Source of the DNA: CAVSUZ01 sp963791885
GTDB taxonomy: Bacteria > Pseudomonadota > Alphaproteobacteria > Acetobacterales > Acetobacteraceae
Assembly: GCA_963791885.1 (NCBI GenBank)
Contig: CAWBUL010000005.1
Location: 806,001 to 870,000 of the forward strand
Length of the DNA: 64,000 nt
Direction: 5' to 3'
Part shown: one piece after another, positions 9,027 to 17,573 of the stretch
How the letters are laid out: every line of letters begins with the position of its first letter
Numbering within the stretch: the stretch's first letter is position 1
The notes under the pieces: model-generated
What the model saw: the letters and a program-made list of their open reading frames with translations, nothing else
Database searches by the model: none
What the model was told of the DNA's origin: nothing
Made by a program: the position numbers and the translations under genes

Positions 9027-9395
9027 ATGATCCGCTCCGCTTTTCTTGTGATGCTTGGCACTGCCTGCGCGCTGCCGCTTGTCGCCCACGCCCAGGTCAA
9101 TCCGTTCAGATCGGCGCGCGTCGGCAGCGGGCTGAGCCAACAGGATTTGAGGGAATTGAGAGATGCCGGCCGGCGGCTCTATACGCAGGACAACGTGGCC
9201 AACGGGGCGAGCGATACCTGGTCGAATTCGCAATCGGGCAATAGCGGCACGGTCACTGTCGTGGACAGCTTTCAACGGCAGGGGAATGCCTGCCGCAAGC
9301 TGCGCTACGATATCCGGCTGAAGGTGCGGTCCGGCGTTCGGACTTACACGCTGAACTGGTGCCACCAGCCGGACGGCTCCTGGAAAATCGTCTGA
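9027..9395 (+). CDS. Small secreted protein, outer-membrane surface-antigen-like C-terminal domain
   Basis: 122 residues. The first 23 form a clear Sec signal peptide (LVMLGTACALPLVAHA then QVN). The mature protein has a W...N..SG.SGTVTV...FQRQGNACRKL pattern resembling the short surface-antigen/RT0821-Lpp0805-type domain that often follows glycine-zipper regions in proteobacterial envelope proteins; no glycine zipper is present here. Two cysteines could pair in the periplasm. The SCO gene begins 16 bp downstream on the same strand. Function is unknown and the family assignment is by pattern only. Confidence 0.75.
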   Translation: MIRSAFLVMLGTACALPLVAHAQVNPFRSARVGSGLSQQDLRELRDAGRRLYTQDNVANGASDTWSNSQSGNSGTVTVVDSFQRQGNACRKLRYDIRLKVRSGVRTYTLNWCHQPDGSWKIV

Positions 9396-9411
9396 CGGCT
9401 GATTTCCTCTG

Positions 9412-10008
9412 ATGACTTCGCCTCAGCGCTTTCCGTCCGCCATGCCTTATGCAGTCGTCGGCGTGCTGTTGGCTGCGCTGATGTTCGGCGTCGCGCTGTT
9501 CACCTGGTTCGGCGGAAGCAGCCAGGCGGCCATTGGCGGCCCATTCACGCTGGAAAATGCACAGGGCCAGACGGTTACGGATCGCAGTTTCCGCGGCAAG
9601 TTCATGCTTGTCTATTTCGGCTACACCTATTGTCCCGATGTCTGCCCGACAACGCTCCAGAGCATCGGCAACACCATGGACAAGCTGGGGCCGAAAGCCG
9701 ATCAGGTCGTGCCGATTTTCATCACAGTCGATCCCTGGCGCGACACGCCGGCTGTCGTGGGGCGTTACGCCGCAGCGTTTTCACCCCGTCTGGTGGGCCT
9801 GACCGGGACGCCAGCGGAGATCGCCAAGGCAGAGAAGGAATATCACGTCTATGCGGCGAAGCATGAGGGGGAGAACGGCGAATACTCCATGGACCATAGC
9901 TCGGTGATTTACCTGATGGGACGGGACGGGCGGTTCATCGCGCCCGTGGCGGAAGGGCCGCCGCAGCAGATGGCGGACGATCTCAGCCGACTGATGGCGT
10001 CGAGCTAA
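9412..10008 (+). CDS. SCO family copper chaperone protein (SCO1/SenC/PrrC)
   Basis: 198 residues with one N-terminal membrane helix (about 12-33) and a thioredoxin-fold domain facing the periplasm. The copper site is visible: CPDVC with Cys74 and Cys78, plus a distal histidine at 162 in MDHSSVIYLMG. SCO proteins deliver copper to, or reduce, the CuA site of cytochrome c oxidase. The gene converges on the CBS-domain gene with a 4-base overlap at the stops. Confidence 0.92.
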   Translation: MTSPQRFPSAMPYAVVGVLLAALMFGVALFTWFGGSSQAAIGGPFTLENAQGQTVTDRSFRGKFMLVYFGYTYCPDVCPTTLQSIGNTMDKLGPKADQVVPIFITVDPWRDTPAVVGRYAAAFSPRLVGLTGTPAEIAKAEKEYHVYAAKHEGENGEYSMDHSSVIYLMGRDGRFIAPVAEGPPQQMADDLSRLMASS

Positions 10009-10424
10009 ATCCGCTCCCAAAGCCCGATTTCTTCCTCGAGCCGGTCTTGCTCAAGGCCGCGGAAGTCCTCGCGGGAGACGATGCCGGTCACCACGCCCTC
10101 GTGCACGACCGGCACGTGGCGGAAGCCCGCGTCGCGCATCAGCCGAAGCGCCTCGATCGCTTTGGCGGTCGGAGGCAGCGTGTGAGGCTTGTGCGTCATC
10201 ATGTCACGCAGTGTGGTGCTGGCTGGGGCGGCGCAATCTGCCAGGCAGCGGACGGCATCGCGGCCGGTGAAAATGCCGAGCGGCCGCCGATTCTCGTCGG
10301 TGACGACAACGGCGCCTACGTGACGCTCATGCATGGCCCGGCAAGCTTCCTGGACCGTCGCGTCCGGAGAGAACGCCAGCAGCTTCTGACCCTGGATGAT
10401 CTCCGACATCGGCCGATGGGCCAT
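10005..10424 (-). CDS. CBS-domain protein
   Basis: 139 residues made almost entirely of two CBS motifs (about residues 5-60 and 70-128), recognised by IIQGQKLLAFSPDATVQEAC, HVGAVVVTDENRRPLGIFTGRDAVR and FRHVPVVHEGVVTGIVSREDF. Such stand-alone CBS pairs usually bind adenosyl nucleotides and act as energy- or redox-sensing modules. No catalytic domain is attached. It is on the same strand as the RidA-like and gltX genes upstream, with about 50 bp spacing. Confidence 0.88.
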   Translation of the reverse strand: MAHRPMSEIIQGQKLLAFSPDATVQEACRAMHERHVGAVVVTDENRRPLGIFTGRDAVRCLADCAAPASTTLRDMMTHKPHTLPPTAKAIEALRLMRDAGFRHVPVVHEGVVTGIVSREDFRGLEQDRLEEEIGLWERI

Positions 10425-10473
10425 GGCGCGCTCCGTTCTTTTCCGCAGTGCGGCAACAATAGAGGGCGGCGTG

Positions 10474-10857
10474 CTAGCGCGCCACCCGCGCGGTGACCTC
10501 GATTTCGATCTTCATCCGCTCATCGGCCAATTTGGCCGAGATCATGGTTGCGGCCGGACGGGATTCCCCGAAACACCGCCGCAGGATGGGCCAGCAGGCG
10601 GGAAAGTCCGCCGGATCCGGCAGGATGTAGTGCACGCGGACCACGTCTGCGAAGGACGCGCCGGCCTGTTCCAACGCCCAGCCGATGTTGCGCAGCGCCT
10701 GCTCGGCTTGCGCCGCCACGTCGGACTCGATCGTCATCCGCGCGTAGTCGAAGCCTGTGGTGCCGGAGACGAACACCCACTCTCCATCCACGACTGCGCG
10801 GGAGTAGCCGATATCCGCCTCAAAGGAGGAGCCGGAGGAAATGAGGCGGCGGGTCAT
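10474..10857 (-). CDS. RidA family protein (Rid/YjgF/UK114)
   Basis: 127 residues matching the RidA fold, with the GASFADVVRVHYIL helix-strand and the conserved arginine in ESRPAATMI that in true RidA binds the carboxylate of enamine/imine intermediates. RidA proteins hydrolyse reactive imines released by PLP enzymes to ketoacids and ammonia; subfamily members may differ in substrate. Its start overlaps the gltX stop (ATGA on the minus strand), so it is coupled to glutamyl-tRNA synthetase. Confidence 0.88.
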   Translation of the reverse strand: MTRRLISSGSSFEADIGYSRAVVDGEWVFVSGTTGFDYARMTIESDVAAQAEQALRNIGWALEQAGASFADVVRVHYILPDPADFPACWPILRRCFGESRPAATMISAKLADERMKIEIEVTARVAR

Positions 10858-12251
10858 GCCGCGACGGCCCGGATACGGTCGAGGCTTTCCTCGCGACCCA
10901 GGGCAGCCAGCACGGCATCGATCCCCGGGCTGACGGTGCTGCCGGTCAGAGCGGCGCGCAGCGGCTGGGCCACCTGGCCGAGCTTGCGGCCATGACGCTC
11001 GGCGAAATCGCGCAGGGTGGCGTCGATCGTTTCTTTTGAGAATTCGGTCTGCTGCAGCGCTTCCCCCAGCTCGCGCAACATCGCACGCGCATCGGGCGTG
11101 AGAAGTCCGGCCGCTTTGCCGTCCAGTGGCACCGGTGCACGCAGTGCCAGGAAGGCGGCGGAATCGGCAAGTTCGACCAGCGTTTTCGCCCGTTCCTTCA
11201 GCCCGGGCATCAGTGCTCGGATTCGGATCACCGCGGCCTCATCAACGATCAACCCGGGGCGGTTCTTCAGGCGTTCAACCACGTCCTGGGTCAGTCGCTC
11301 ATCGTCGGCCTGCCGGATGTAGATGCCGTTGAGATGGATCAGCTTGGCGTAGTCCATTCGCGCAGCCGCGCGGCCCACACCATCAATGTCGAACAGGCGG
11401 ATTGCCTCAGCCCGGTCCAGCACCTCGACATCGCCATGGCCCCAGCCGAGGCGAAGCAGATAGTTGCACAGCGCTTCGGGCAGGAAGCCATGCTCACGAA
11501 ACTCCAGCACGGAGACGGCGCCGTGCCGCTTGGACAGCTTCGCGCCGTCGGCGCCATGAATGAGCGGCAAATGGGCAAAGCGCGGCAGATCCCAGCCCAT
11601 GGCGTGATAGACCTGCACCTGGCGGAAGGTGTTCGTCAGGTGGTCGTCGCCGCGAATGACGTGCGTGATGCCCATGTCGCGGTCGTCCACAACCACGGCG
11701 TGCAAATAGGTCGGCGTGCCGTCGCTGCGCAGGATGATCATGTCATCCAGCTCGGTGTTGGCGACACGCACCGGGCCCTGCACCAGGTCGTCCACCACGG
11801 TGTCTCCCTCGCGGGGCGCTTTGAGGCGAATGGTTGGCGGCACGCCGGGCGGCGCCTCGGACGGATCGCGGTCGCGCCAGCGTCCGTCATAGCGGGGCGG
11901 CTTGCCGGCGCGGATCGCATCTTCGCGCATCTGCCTTAGTTCCTCAGCGGAGCAGTAGCAGCGGTAGGCGTGTCCGGCCTCCAGCATCGCGAGCGCGACC
12001 TCGCGGTGGCGTTCGGCTCGTGTGGACTGGAATACAGGCGGTTCATCGGGAGAGAGGCCGAGCCAGTCGAGGCCGTCCAGGATGACCTGGGTGGCCTGCG
12101 GCGTGCTGCGCTCCCGGTCCGTATCTTCGATACGGAGCAGGAATGTACCGCCATGGTGGCGGGAGAAAAGGAAGTTGAAGAGGGCGGTGCGGGCGCCGCC
12201 GATGTGCAGCATGCCCGTTGGACTGGGGGCGAAGCGGGTTCGGATGGTCAT
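10854..12251 (-). CDS. gltX: Glutamate--tRNA ligase
   Basis: 465 residues, normal for bacterial GluRS. Class I signatures are RFAPSPTGMLHIGGART at residues 6-22 (HIGG form of HIGH) and the KMSKS-type loop GAKLSKRHG near 240. It charges tRNA-Glu, or tRNA-Gln in organisms with the amidotransferase route. Many alphaproteobacteria have two gltX copies, so this may not be the only one. It is divergent from the sigma-54-controlled importer, with 186 bp between start codons. Confidence 0.96.
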   Translation of the reverse strand: MTIRTRFAPSPTGMLHIGGARTALFNFLFSRHHGGTFLLRIEDTDRERSTPQATQVILDGLDWLGLSPDEPPVFQSTRAERHREVALAMLEAGHAYRCYCSAEELRQMREDAIRAGKPPRYDGRWRDRDPSEAPPGVPPTIRLKAPREGDTVVDDLVQGPVRVANTELDDMIILRSDGTPTYLHAVVVDDRDMGITHVIRGDDHLTNTFRQVQVYHAMGWDLPRFAHLPLIHGADGAKLSKRHGAVSVLEFREHGFLPEALCNYLLRLGWGHGDVEVLDRAEAIRLFDIDGVGRAAARMDYAKLIHLNGIYIRQADDERLTQDVVERLKNRPGLIVDEAAVIRIRALMPGLKERAKTLVELADSAAFLALRAPVPLDGKAAGLLTPDARAMLRELGEALQQTEFSKETIDATLRDFAERHGRKLGQVAQPLRAALTGSTVSPGIDAVLAALGREESLDRIRAVAA

Positions 12252-12383
12252 GAGCGGTATTTAGTCCGGCACACTGAAGAAGCGAACTATGCCGGCGCTA
12301 TGCACGCCGCCGTATTCTATTGAGACGGAGCGGTTCAGGCCTCTTCCATCCGTGAACCAGGGTGGCTAAAAAAGCGTAACTCG

Positions 12384-12399
12384 TGGCATGTGCCTTGCT
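12384..12399 (+). promoter_or_regulatory. Sigma-54 (-24/-12) promoter for the livK-type operon
   Basis: TGGCATGTGCCTTGCT fits the sigma-54 consensus TGGCAYGRNNNTTGCW except at the R position, with GG and GC separated by exactly 10 bases. It lies 39 bases upstream of the ATG at 12438 and points toward it, so transcription would start near 12411. Sigma-54 promoters need an activator such as NtrC; enhancer sites were not identified by eye. This implies the importer is induced by nitrogen status or another enhancer-binding protein. Confidence 0.75.
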
Positions 12400-12437
12400 A
12401 GCCACGGGGCCAACCATACGAACCAGGGGGTTCAGGA

Positions 12438-13676
12438 ATGATCACACGTCGAACGGCCGGGAAACTGTTTGTGTCGGCCATTGCTCTCGGCACCGCGCTG
12501 GGCGGCGTCCACGCATATGCCGCAGACAAAGTCCTGAAGATCGGTATCGACCTGTCGCTGACCGGCGCCGACGCGGAGAGCGCCAAGCGAATCCTGTATG
12601 GTGCCCAGCTTGCGTTCGACGACGCTAACGCGGCGAATGCGGTGCCGGGATACACGTTCCAGGTCGTCGATTTCGATGACGGTACCGCGACGGCGGGCCA
12701 GTACGATCCGGCTCAGGCCGCTACCAATGCCCGCAAGATGGTGAGCGACAAGGACATCATCGCCGGGATCGGCCCGCAGATGAGCGGCGCCGGCAAGGCC
12801 ATGTCGCCCATCCTGAGTGAAGGCGATCTGGCGATCATCACGCCGTCTTCCACGAATCCGGACATCACCAACCCGAAGTTCGCCCAGCAGTACCGGCCGG
12901 CGGGTAAGGCGATCTACTTTCGCACGGTCACGACGGACGCGTACCAAGGCCCCAACATGGCCAACTACATGGCCGAGACGTTGGGGATAAAGTCCGTTTA
13001 TATCCTTGATGACAGCGGCGCCTACGGCGTTGGCTTGGCAGATGCGTTCCAGGCGCAAGCGGAGAAGAAAGGGATCAAGGTCCTCGGTCGCGACCGGCTG
13101 GACCCCAAGGCCGCCGACTACACAGCTACCCTGACCAAGATCAAGGCACTGAACCCGCAGGCCCTGTATTACGGTGGCGTGCTGCAAGCCGGCGTCAAGC
13201 TCGCTAAGCAGTCCTATGACATCATTCCCAACATGATCAAGGCGGGCGGCGACGGAATGGACGGCCCCGAGATGCTGACCGCGGCGGGTTTCCCCGCGGC
13301 GGAAGGCTGGTACGCCACCAATGCCTCCCCGCACATGACGGACGACACCAAGGCGGCCCAGTTCGTCCAGCACTACAAGGCTAAGTTCAACGTGGCGCCG
13401 GACGACTATTCAATCTGCGCTTATGATGCCGGTCTGGTCATAGTCGACGCGGTGAAGCATTTGGTCGCCGAGCACAAACCGGTCAACCACGACACAGTGC
13501 GCGATGCGATCCAGACTTCCAGCACACCGACCATCCAGGGCGTGGTGTCGTTCGACGACAACGGTGACATCAAAGACCGCACGGTCAGCGTGTTCCAGAT
13601 CAAGAAGGACACATCCAAGCCGCTGGATGACATCTCTGCGCAGTACAAGTACATCGGCGTGGCACCGCAGAGCTGA
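12438..13676 (+). CDS. Branched-chain amino acid/amide ABC transporter substrate-binding protein (LivK-like)
   Basis: 412 residues with an N-terminal export signal (MITRRTAGKLFVSAIALG...HAYA, paired Arg at 4-5) and a type I periplasmic-binding fold: KIGIDLSLTGADAESAKRILYGAQLAFDDANA, then LSEGDLAIITPSSTNP and YILDDSGAYGVGLADAF. It captures a hydrophobic amino acid, amide or urea-like solute for the LivHMGF transporter downstream. The sigma-54 promoter in front suggests nitrogen-related control. Ligand specificity cannot be read from the sequence. Confidence 0.93.
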   Translation: MITRRTAGKLFVSAIALGTALGGVHAYAADKVLKIGIDLSLTGADAESAKRILYGAQLAFDDANAANAVPGYTFQVVDFDDGTATAGQYDPAQAATNARKMVSDKDIIAGIGPQMSGAGKAMSPILSEGDLAIITPSSTNPDITNPKFAQQYRPAGKAIYFRTVTTDAYQGPNMANYMAETLGIKSVYILDDSGAYGVGLADAFQAQAEKKGIKVLGRDRLDPKAADYTATLTKIKALNPQALYYGGVLQAGVKLAKQSYDIIPNMIKAGGDGMDGPEMLTAAGFPAAEGWYATNASPHMTDDTKAAQFVQHYKAKFNVAPDDYSICAYDAGLVIVDAVKHLVAEHKPVNHDTVRDAIQTSSTPTIQGVVSFDDNGDIKDRTVSVFQIKKDTSKPLDDISAQYKYIGVAPQS

Positions 13677-13685
13677 TCGCCTGAC

Positions 13686-14615
13686 ATGTCGTTCTCCGAT
13701 CTGCTGCTGCAGCAGACCATCAACGGCCTGAGCCTGGGGGGCATGTATGCCCTCCTGGCCCTGGGCTTTACTCTGATCTACGGCATCCTGGAGCTGATCA
13801 ATTTCGCCCACTTCAACGTGTTCATGGTTGGTTCGTTCGTGGCGCTGTGGACGCTGCAGTCGTTCGGCCTGTCCGGTCAGGATACTATCCTGACCGGCCT
13901 GCCGCTGGTTGGTGTGCTGCTCGCGGCCTTCATCGTCACGATGGGGTTTTCCGGTCTGCTCGGGGTGGTGATTGAGCGGTTTTCTCTGCGCCCGTTGCGC
14001 AACGTGACCGGACCAGCGGCGATGATCACCACGATCGGTGTGTCCTACATCCTGTTCAACGTCGTGCTTCTTACGGTCGGCGCGGACTCCAAGAACTTTC
14101 CCAACCCGCTGCCCCCCGTGAAGTACCACATCCACGGCGCAGTGCTGGAACTGCGCGAGATCCTGATCTGGATCATTTCCATCGTCCTGATGGCCGCGCT
14201 GTGGATGTTCGTGCAGCGCTCGCGTCTCGGCAAGGCGATGCGGGCGACCGCGCAGGACCCCGAGGCAGCGCGCATGATGGGTGTGGAGGTGGACAAGGTC
14301 ATCATCACCGCATTCTTCATCGGTTCGGCCCTTGCCGGTGCCAGCGGCCTGATCTTCGGCCTGTATTACGACTTCACCAGCTTCATCATCGGCTTCACCG
14401 CGGGCCTGCGTGCCTTCACCGCCGCCGTTCTTGGCGGCATCGGCAATATTCCGGGCGCCATGATCGGCGGCGTCATCATTGGCCTGGTTGAAGCCTATTG
14501 CGGCCAGTTCATCGCCGCTGCCTGGGCCGACGTCATCATCTTCTCGATCCTCGTTCTGGTCCTGGTGTTCCGGCCCGCGGGCCTGTTCGGACGCCTTGCC
14601 CCGAGCAAATCCTGA
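13686..14615 (+). CDS. Branched-chain amino acid ABC transporter permease, LivH family
   Basis: 309 residues, about eight hydrophobic helices. The family features are INGLSLGGMYALLALGFTLI near the N-terminus and a C-terminal GFTAGLRAFTAAVLGGIGNI loop followed by GAMIGGVIIGLVEAY. It forms one half of the membrane channel and pairs with the LivM half of the fused protein next door. It follows the binding-protein gene by nine bases. Confidence 0.94.
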   Translation: MSFSDLLLQQTINGLSLGGMYALLALGFTLIYGILELINFAHFNVFMVGSFVALWTLQSFGLSGQDTILTGLPLVGVLLAAFIVTMGFSGLLGVVIERFSLRPLRNVTGPAAMITTIGVSYILFNVVLLTVGADSKNFPNPLPPVKYHIHGAVLELREILIWIISIVLMAALWMFVQRSRLGKAMRATAQDPEAARMMGVEVDKVIITAFFIGSALAGASGLIFGLYYDFTSFIIGFTAGLRAFTAAVLGGIGNIPGAMIGGVIIGLVEAYCGQFIAAAWADVIIFSILVLVLVFRPAGLFGRLAPSKS

Positions 14616-14632
14616 TCCGAAGGACGACCCCA

Positions 14633-16675
14633 ATGCCCTCCACCACCATGCCGCTCACTGAGCGACTGGCGCGGCCGTTTTCCGTCGTCCATGGGACGTG
14701 GCAATATCATCTGTTCGTCACGCTGGTCGCCATCGCTGTCTTCACCTTCCCGATCTGGCACAACAACGATGCCGACATCGATGCGATGGCGAACGCTGCT
14801 TCCTATGCCACGCTTGCCCTCGGTCTCAACATCGTGGTCGGCTTCGCCGGACTGCTCGATCTCGGCTACGCCGCGTTCTTCGCGATCGGCGCCTATACGT
14901 ATGGCGTCCTGAGTTCGTTCCAGTTGCAGCCGGAATGGAGCTCCTTCTGGGTGCCCTTCCAATATCTCGGGCTGGTGGCGCAGATGCCGGGCGATCCCAG
15001 CGGCGTCGTAGTGCATTTCACGCTGTCGTTCTGGCTCGCTCTGCCGCTTGCCGCGGTCGTCGCCGCCGGCTGCGGTATGGCGTTCGGCGTGCCGACCCTG
15101 CGGCTGCGCGGCGACTATCTTGCCATCGTCACGCTGGGATTCGGCGAGATCGTGCCGATCGTCGCACGCAACTGGTCGGGCCTGACCAATGGTGCCGCGG
15201 GCCTGAACGGTGTCGCCGCACCCCACCTGTTCGGCTGGAGCTTCGGAGTGGACGCCACGCCGTATTACTACGTGGCGATGATCATGGTGGCGGCGCTGAT
15301 CTTCATCAGCTTTCGCCTGCAGGATTCCCGTGTCGGGCGTGCCTGGATGGCAATCCGCGAAGATGAGATCGCCGCCGGCGCCATGGGCGTCAATCGCACC
15401 AACTACAAGCTGCTCGCTTTCGGCATCGGGGCCGCCTTCGCCGGCATGACCGGCGTGTGCTTCGTGGCCAAGCTGCAGACTGCCACGCCGGAGATGTTCG
15501 GCTTCCCTGTCTCGGTCATGATCCTTGTGATGATCGTGTTCGGCGGTATCGGCAGCGTCTGGGGCGCCGTGGCCGGCGCCTTTTTCTTGCAGCTTCTCCA
15601 ATCGTGGTGGCTGCAGGACCTGACGGGCTGGCTCAACAGTTTCGGCAACCTGATTGGCAATGCGTGGCTTTCGCACATCGACCTGGTGCCATCGATCGAA
15701 CTGATCTTCGGCATCATCCTGGTGTTCATGATGCTGTTCCGCCGGCAGGGGCTGATCCCGGCCTACAAGCCGACAGAGGCACTGAGCTTCGAGCAGCAGC
15801 ACGCCGAGGTGCGCCGCGGGTTTTCCGACCTGAGACTCTCGGGCCTGGGTGGCGAGGTGAAGACCGGTGCACTCGCGCTGCAGGTGCGGGGCGTCACGGT
15901 GAAGTTCGGTGGTCTGACGGCGCTGGACAAGGTCGATATTGACGTGCCCTCGGGCAGCGTGGTGGCGGTGATCGGCCCGAACGGGTCGGGCAAATCCACC
16001 CTGTTCAACGTCATGACCGGCCTGGTGCCCGCCGAATCCGGCAGCATCCGGTTCCATGGTGAGGAGATCCTGGGACTCGCGGATTACCAGATACTGCAAA
16101 AAGGCATCGCCCGGACGTTCCAGAATATCCGGCTGTTCCCCAACCTGAGTGTCATGCAGAACGTGCTGATCGGCCAGCATGCGCGGCTGCACACCGGTCC
16201 GTTCAGCGCGGTGTTCCGTCCGCCCGGGACGCAACGTGAAGAGCGGGCGGCACGCGAGTGGGGCACGGAAATCCTGTCGATCTTCGGCAATCGCCTGGTG
16301 CCGCGCATCAACCAGGCGGTGAGCGCTCTGTCCTACGCCAATCGCCGCCGCACGGAAATCGCCCGGGCTCTCGCTTCACGCCCGCGCCTCCTGCTTCTCG
16401 ATGAGCCGACAGCCGGAATGAACCCGGCCGAGACGCTGGAACTCGCCGAGCAGATCAAGGCGATGAAGAATCTGGGGCTGACCGTGCTGCTGATCGAGCA
16501 TAAGCTGGACGTGGTGACCACGCTGGCGGACACCGTCTACGTGCTCGACCATGGCGAGGTGATCGCGAAGGGCAAACCGGACGAGGTCCGCCGCAACGAG
16601 AACGTACTGCGTGCCTATCTCGGCCGCAACGTCCAAGCGGCCCTCGCCGGCGTCGGACCCGCCCATGTTGCTTGA
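14633..16675 (+). CDS. Fused LivM permease - LivG ATP-binding protein
   Basis: 680 residues joining two subunits that are usually separate. Residues 1 to about 390 are LivM, with many membrane helices including SYATLALGLNIVVGFAGLLD and FGVPTLRLRGDYLAIVTLGF. From about 412 an ABC domain follows: Walker A GPNGSGKST near 448, Walker B LLLLDEPTAGMNP, and switch region LLIEHKLDVV. The start at 14633 has AAGGA about 10 bases upstream; the frame is open further upstream but that lies within livH. The signature region reads VSALSYANRRR rather than LSGGQ-type, as is usual for LivG. Its end overlaps the livF-like gene by 11 bases. Confidence 0.93.
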   Translation: MPSTTMPLTERLARPFSVVHGTWQYHLFVTLVAIAVFTFPIWHNNDADIDAMANAASYATLALGLNIVVGFAGLLDLGYAAFFAIGAYTYGVLSSFQLQPEWSSFWVPFQYLGLVAQMPGDPSGVVVHFTLSFWLALPLAAVVAAGCGMAFGVPTLRLRGDYLAIVTLGFGEIVPIVARNWSGLTNGAAGLNGVAAPHLFGWSFGVDATPYYYVAMIMVAALIFISFRLQDSRVGRAWMAIREDEIAAGAMGVNRTNYKLLAFGIGAAFAGMTGVCFVAKLQTATPEMFGFPVSVMILVMIVFGGIGSVWGAVAGAFFLQLLQSWWLQDLTGWLNSFGNLIGNAWLSHIDLVPSIELIFGIILVFMMLFRRQGLIPAYKPTEALSFEQQHAEVRRGFSDLRLSGLGGEVKTGALALQVRGVTVKFGGLTALDKVDIDVPSGSVVAVIGPNGSGKSTLFNVMTGLVPAESGSIRFHGEEILGLADYQILQKGIARTFQNIRLFPNLSVMQNVLIGQHARLHTGPFSAVFRPPGTQREERAAREWGTEILSIFGNRLVPRINQAVSALSYANRRRTEIARALASRPRLLLLDEPTAGMNPAETLELAEQIKAMKNLGLTVLLIEHKLDVVTTLADTVYVLDHGEVIAKGKPDEVRRNENVLRAYLGRNVQAALAGVGPAHVA

Positions 16676-17390
16676 GTTCAAGGATGTCGACACCTATTAC
16701 GGTGACCTGCACGTCCTGAAGAAGGTGAACTACGCCATCGATAAGGGCGAGATCATCGCATTGCTCGGCGGCAATGCGAGCGGCAAGTCTACGACGATGA
16801 AGACCATCATGGGCGTGGTTCGCCCGGCGCGCGGCAGCGTGGTGTTCGACGGTCAGGCGATCGAGCGTCTGCCCACAGCCGAGCGGGTCAAGCGCGGCAT
16901 CGCACCGGTGCTGGAGGCGCGCCGGCTGTTCCCGCGCATGACGGTGTACGAGAACCTCGAGATGGGCGCCTATCTACGGAAGAAGGGCCCTGAAGTCGAG
17001 GAAGACCTGGAGCGCGTATACACTCTGTTCCCGCGCGTGAAAGAGCGGCGGAGCCAGATCGCCGGTACGCTGTCCGGCGGTGAGCAGCAGATGGTTGCGA
17101 TGGGTCGCGCGCTCATGGCGCGTCCGCGGCTGCTCTGTATGGATGAACCGTCGATGGGCCTGTCGCCATTATATGTGGAGCAGGTGTTCGACATTATTCA
17201 GCAGATCAACAAGCAGGGGACGACGATCTTCATGGTCGAGCAGAATGCCAATATGGCGCTGCAGATCGCCCACCGTGCTTATGTGCTGCAGACGGGCCAG
17301 GTGGTTTTGTCAGGAGCGGCGGAGGAGTTGCGGCAGAACCCGCTGATCCGCGAGGCTTATCTGGGTGAGATGCAGGTCGCGGCGGCGTAG
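16665..17390 (+). CDS. Branched-chain amino acid ABC transporter ATP-binding protein, LivF family
   Basis: 241 residues. It has Walker A GGNASGKST, signature LSGGEQQMVAMGRALM and Walker B LLCMDEPSMGLSPL. The P-loop reads GGNASGKS where GxNGAGKS is usual, but the key Gly-Lys-Ser remain. The ATG at 16665 was preferred because LLEFKDVDTYYG directly after it matches the usual LivF N-terminus; translation starts 11 bases before the preceding gene stops. It forms the ATPase heterodimer with the LivG domain of the fused protein. Confidence 0.93.
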   Translation: MLLEFKDVDTYYGDLHVLKKVNYAIDKGEIIALLGGNASGKSTTMKTIMGVVRPARGSVVFDGQAIERLPTAERVKRGIAPVLEARRLFPRMTVYENLEMGAYLRKKGPEVEEDLERVYTLFPRVKERRSQIAGTLSGGEQQMVAMGRALMARPRLLCMDEPSMGLSPLYVEQVFDIIQQINKQGTTIFMVEQNANMALQIAHRAYVLQTGQVVLSGAAEELRQNPLIREAYLGEMQVAAA

Positions 17391-17491
17391 CGCTTGGCGC
17401 GATGTTCTGCCGAATTCTGGGTCCGAAAGCCCTCGATCTGCCGATCAAGCCGTTCGATGGCCGCTTTTGTCCCGGCAGCAATCTCATCCAT
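17357..17491 (-). CDS. Possible 44-residue protein between livF and rnpB
   Basis: A short frame from ATG at 17491 to TAA at 17357 encodes a charged helical peptide with segment AAIERLDRQIEGFRTQNSAE. Composition looks protein-like and the gap otherwise holds no gene on the plus strand, but it is short and overlaps the livF end by 34 bases antisense. No family is recognised. It could be a chance frame. Confidence 0.25.
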   Translation of the reverse strand: MDEIAAGTKAAIERLDRQIEGFRTQNSAEHRAKRYAAATCISPR

Positions 17492-17573
17492 CACTCCCCG
17501 TGCGATCGCCCGGCATCATCTCCAGGTTAGCGGCACCTTTACACCCTGGTTCTGCGGAGCCACTTTGCCGCCT

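Noticed and set aside
13410..14633. 407-codon minus-strand frame
   Set aside because: Antisense to livH and the end of livK; composition (Glu/Asp/His/Gln-rich) is that of a shadow frame.
14495..16234. 579-codon open frame on the minus strand
   Set aside because: Fully antisense to the livM-livG fusion, rich in His/Arg/Asp/Gln, no motif; a GC-skew shadow.
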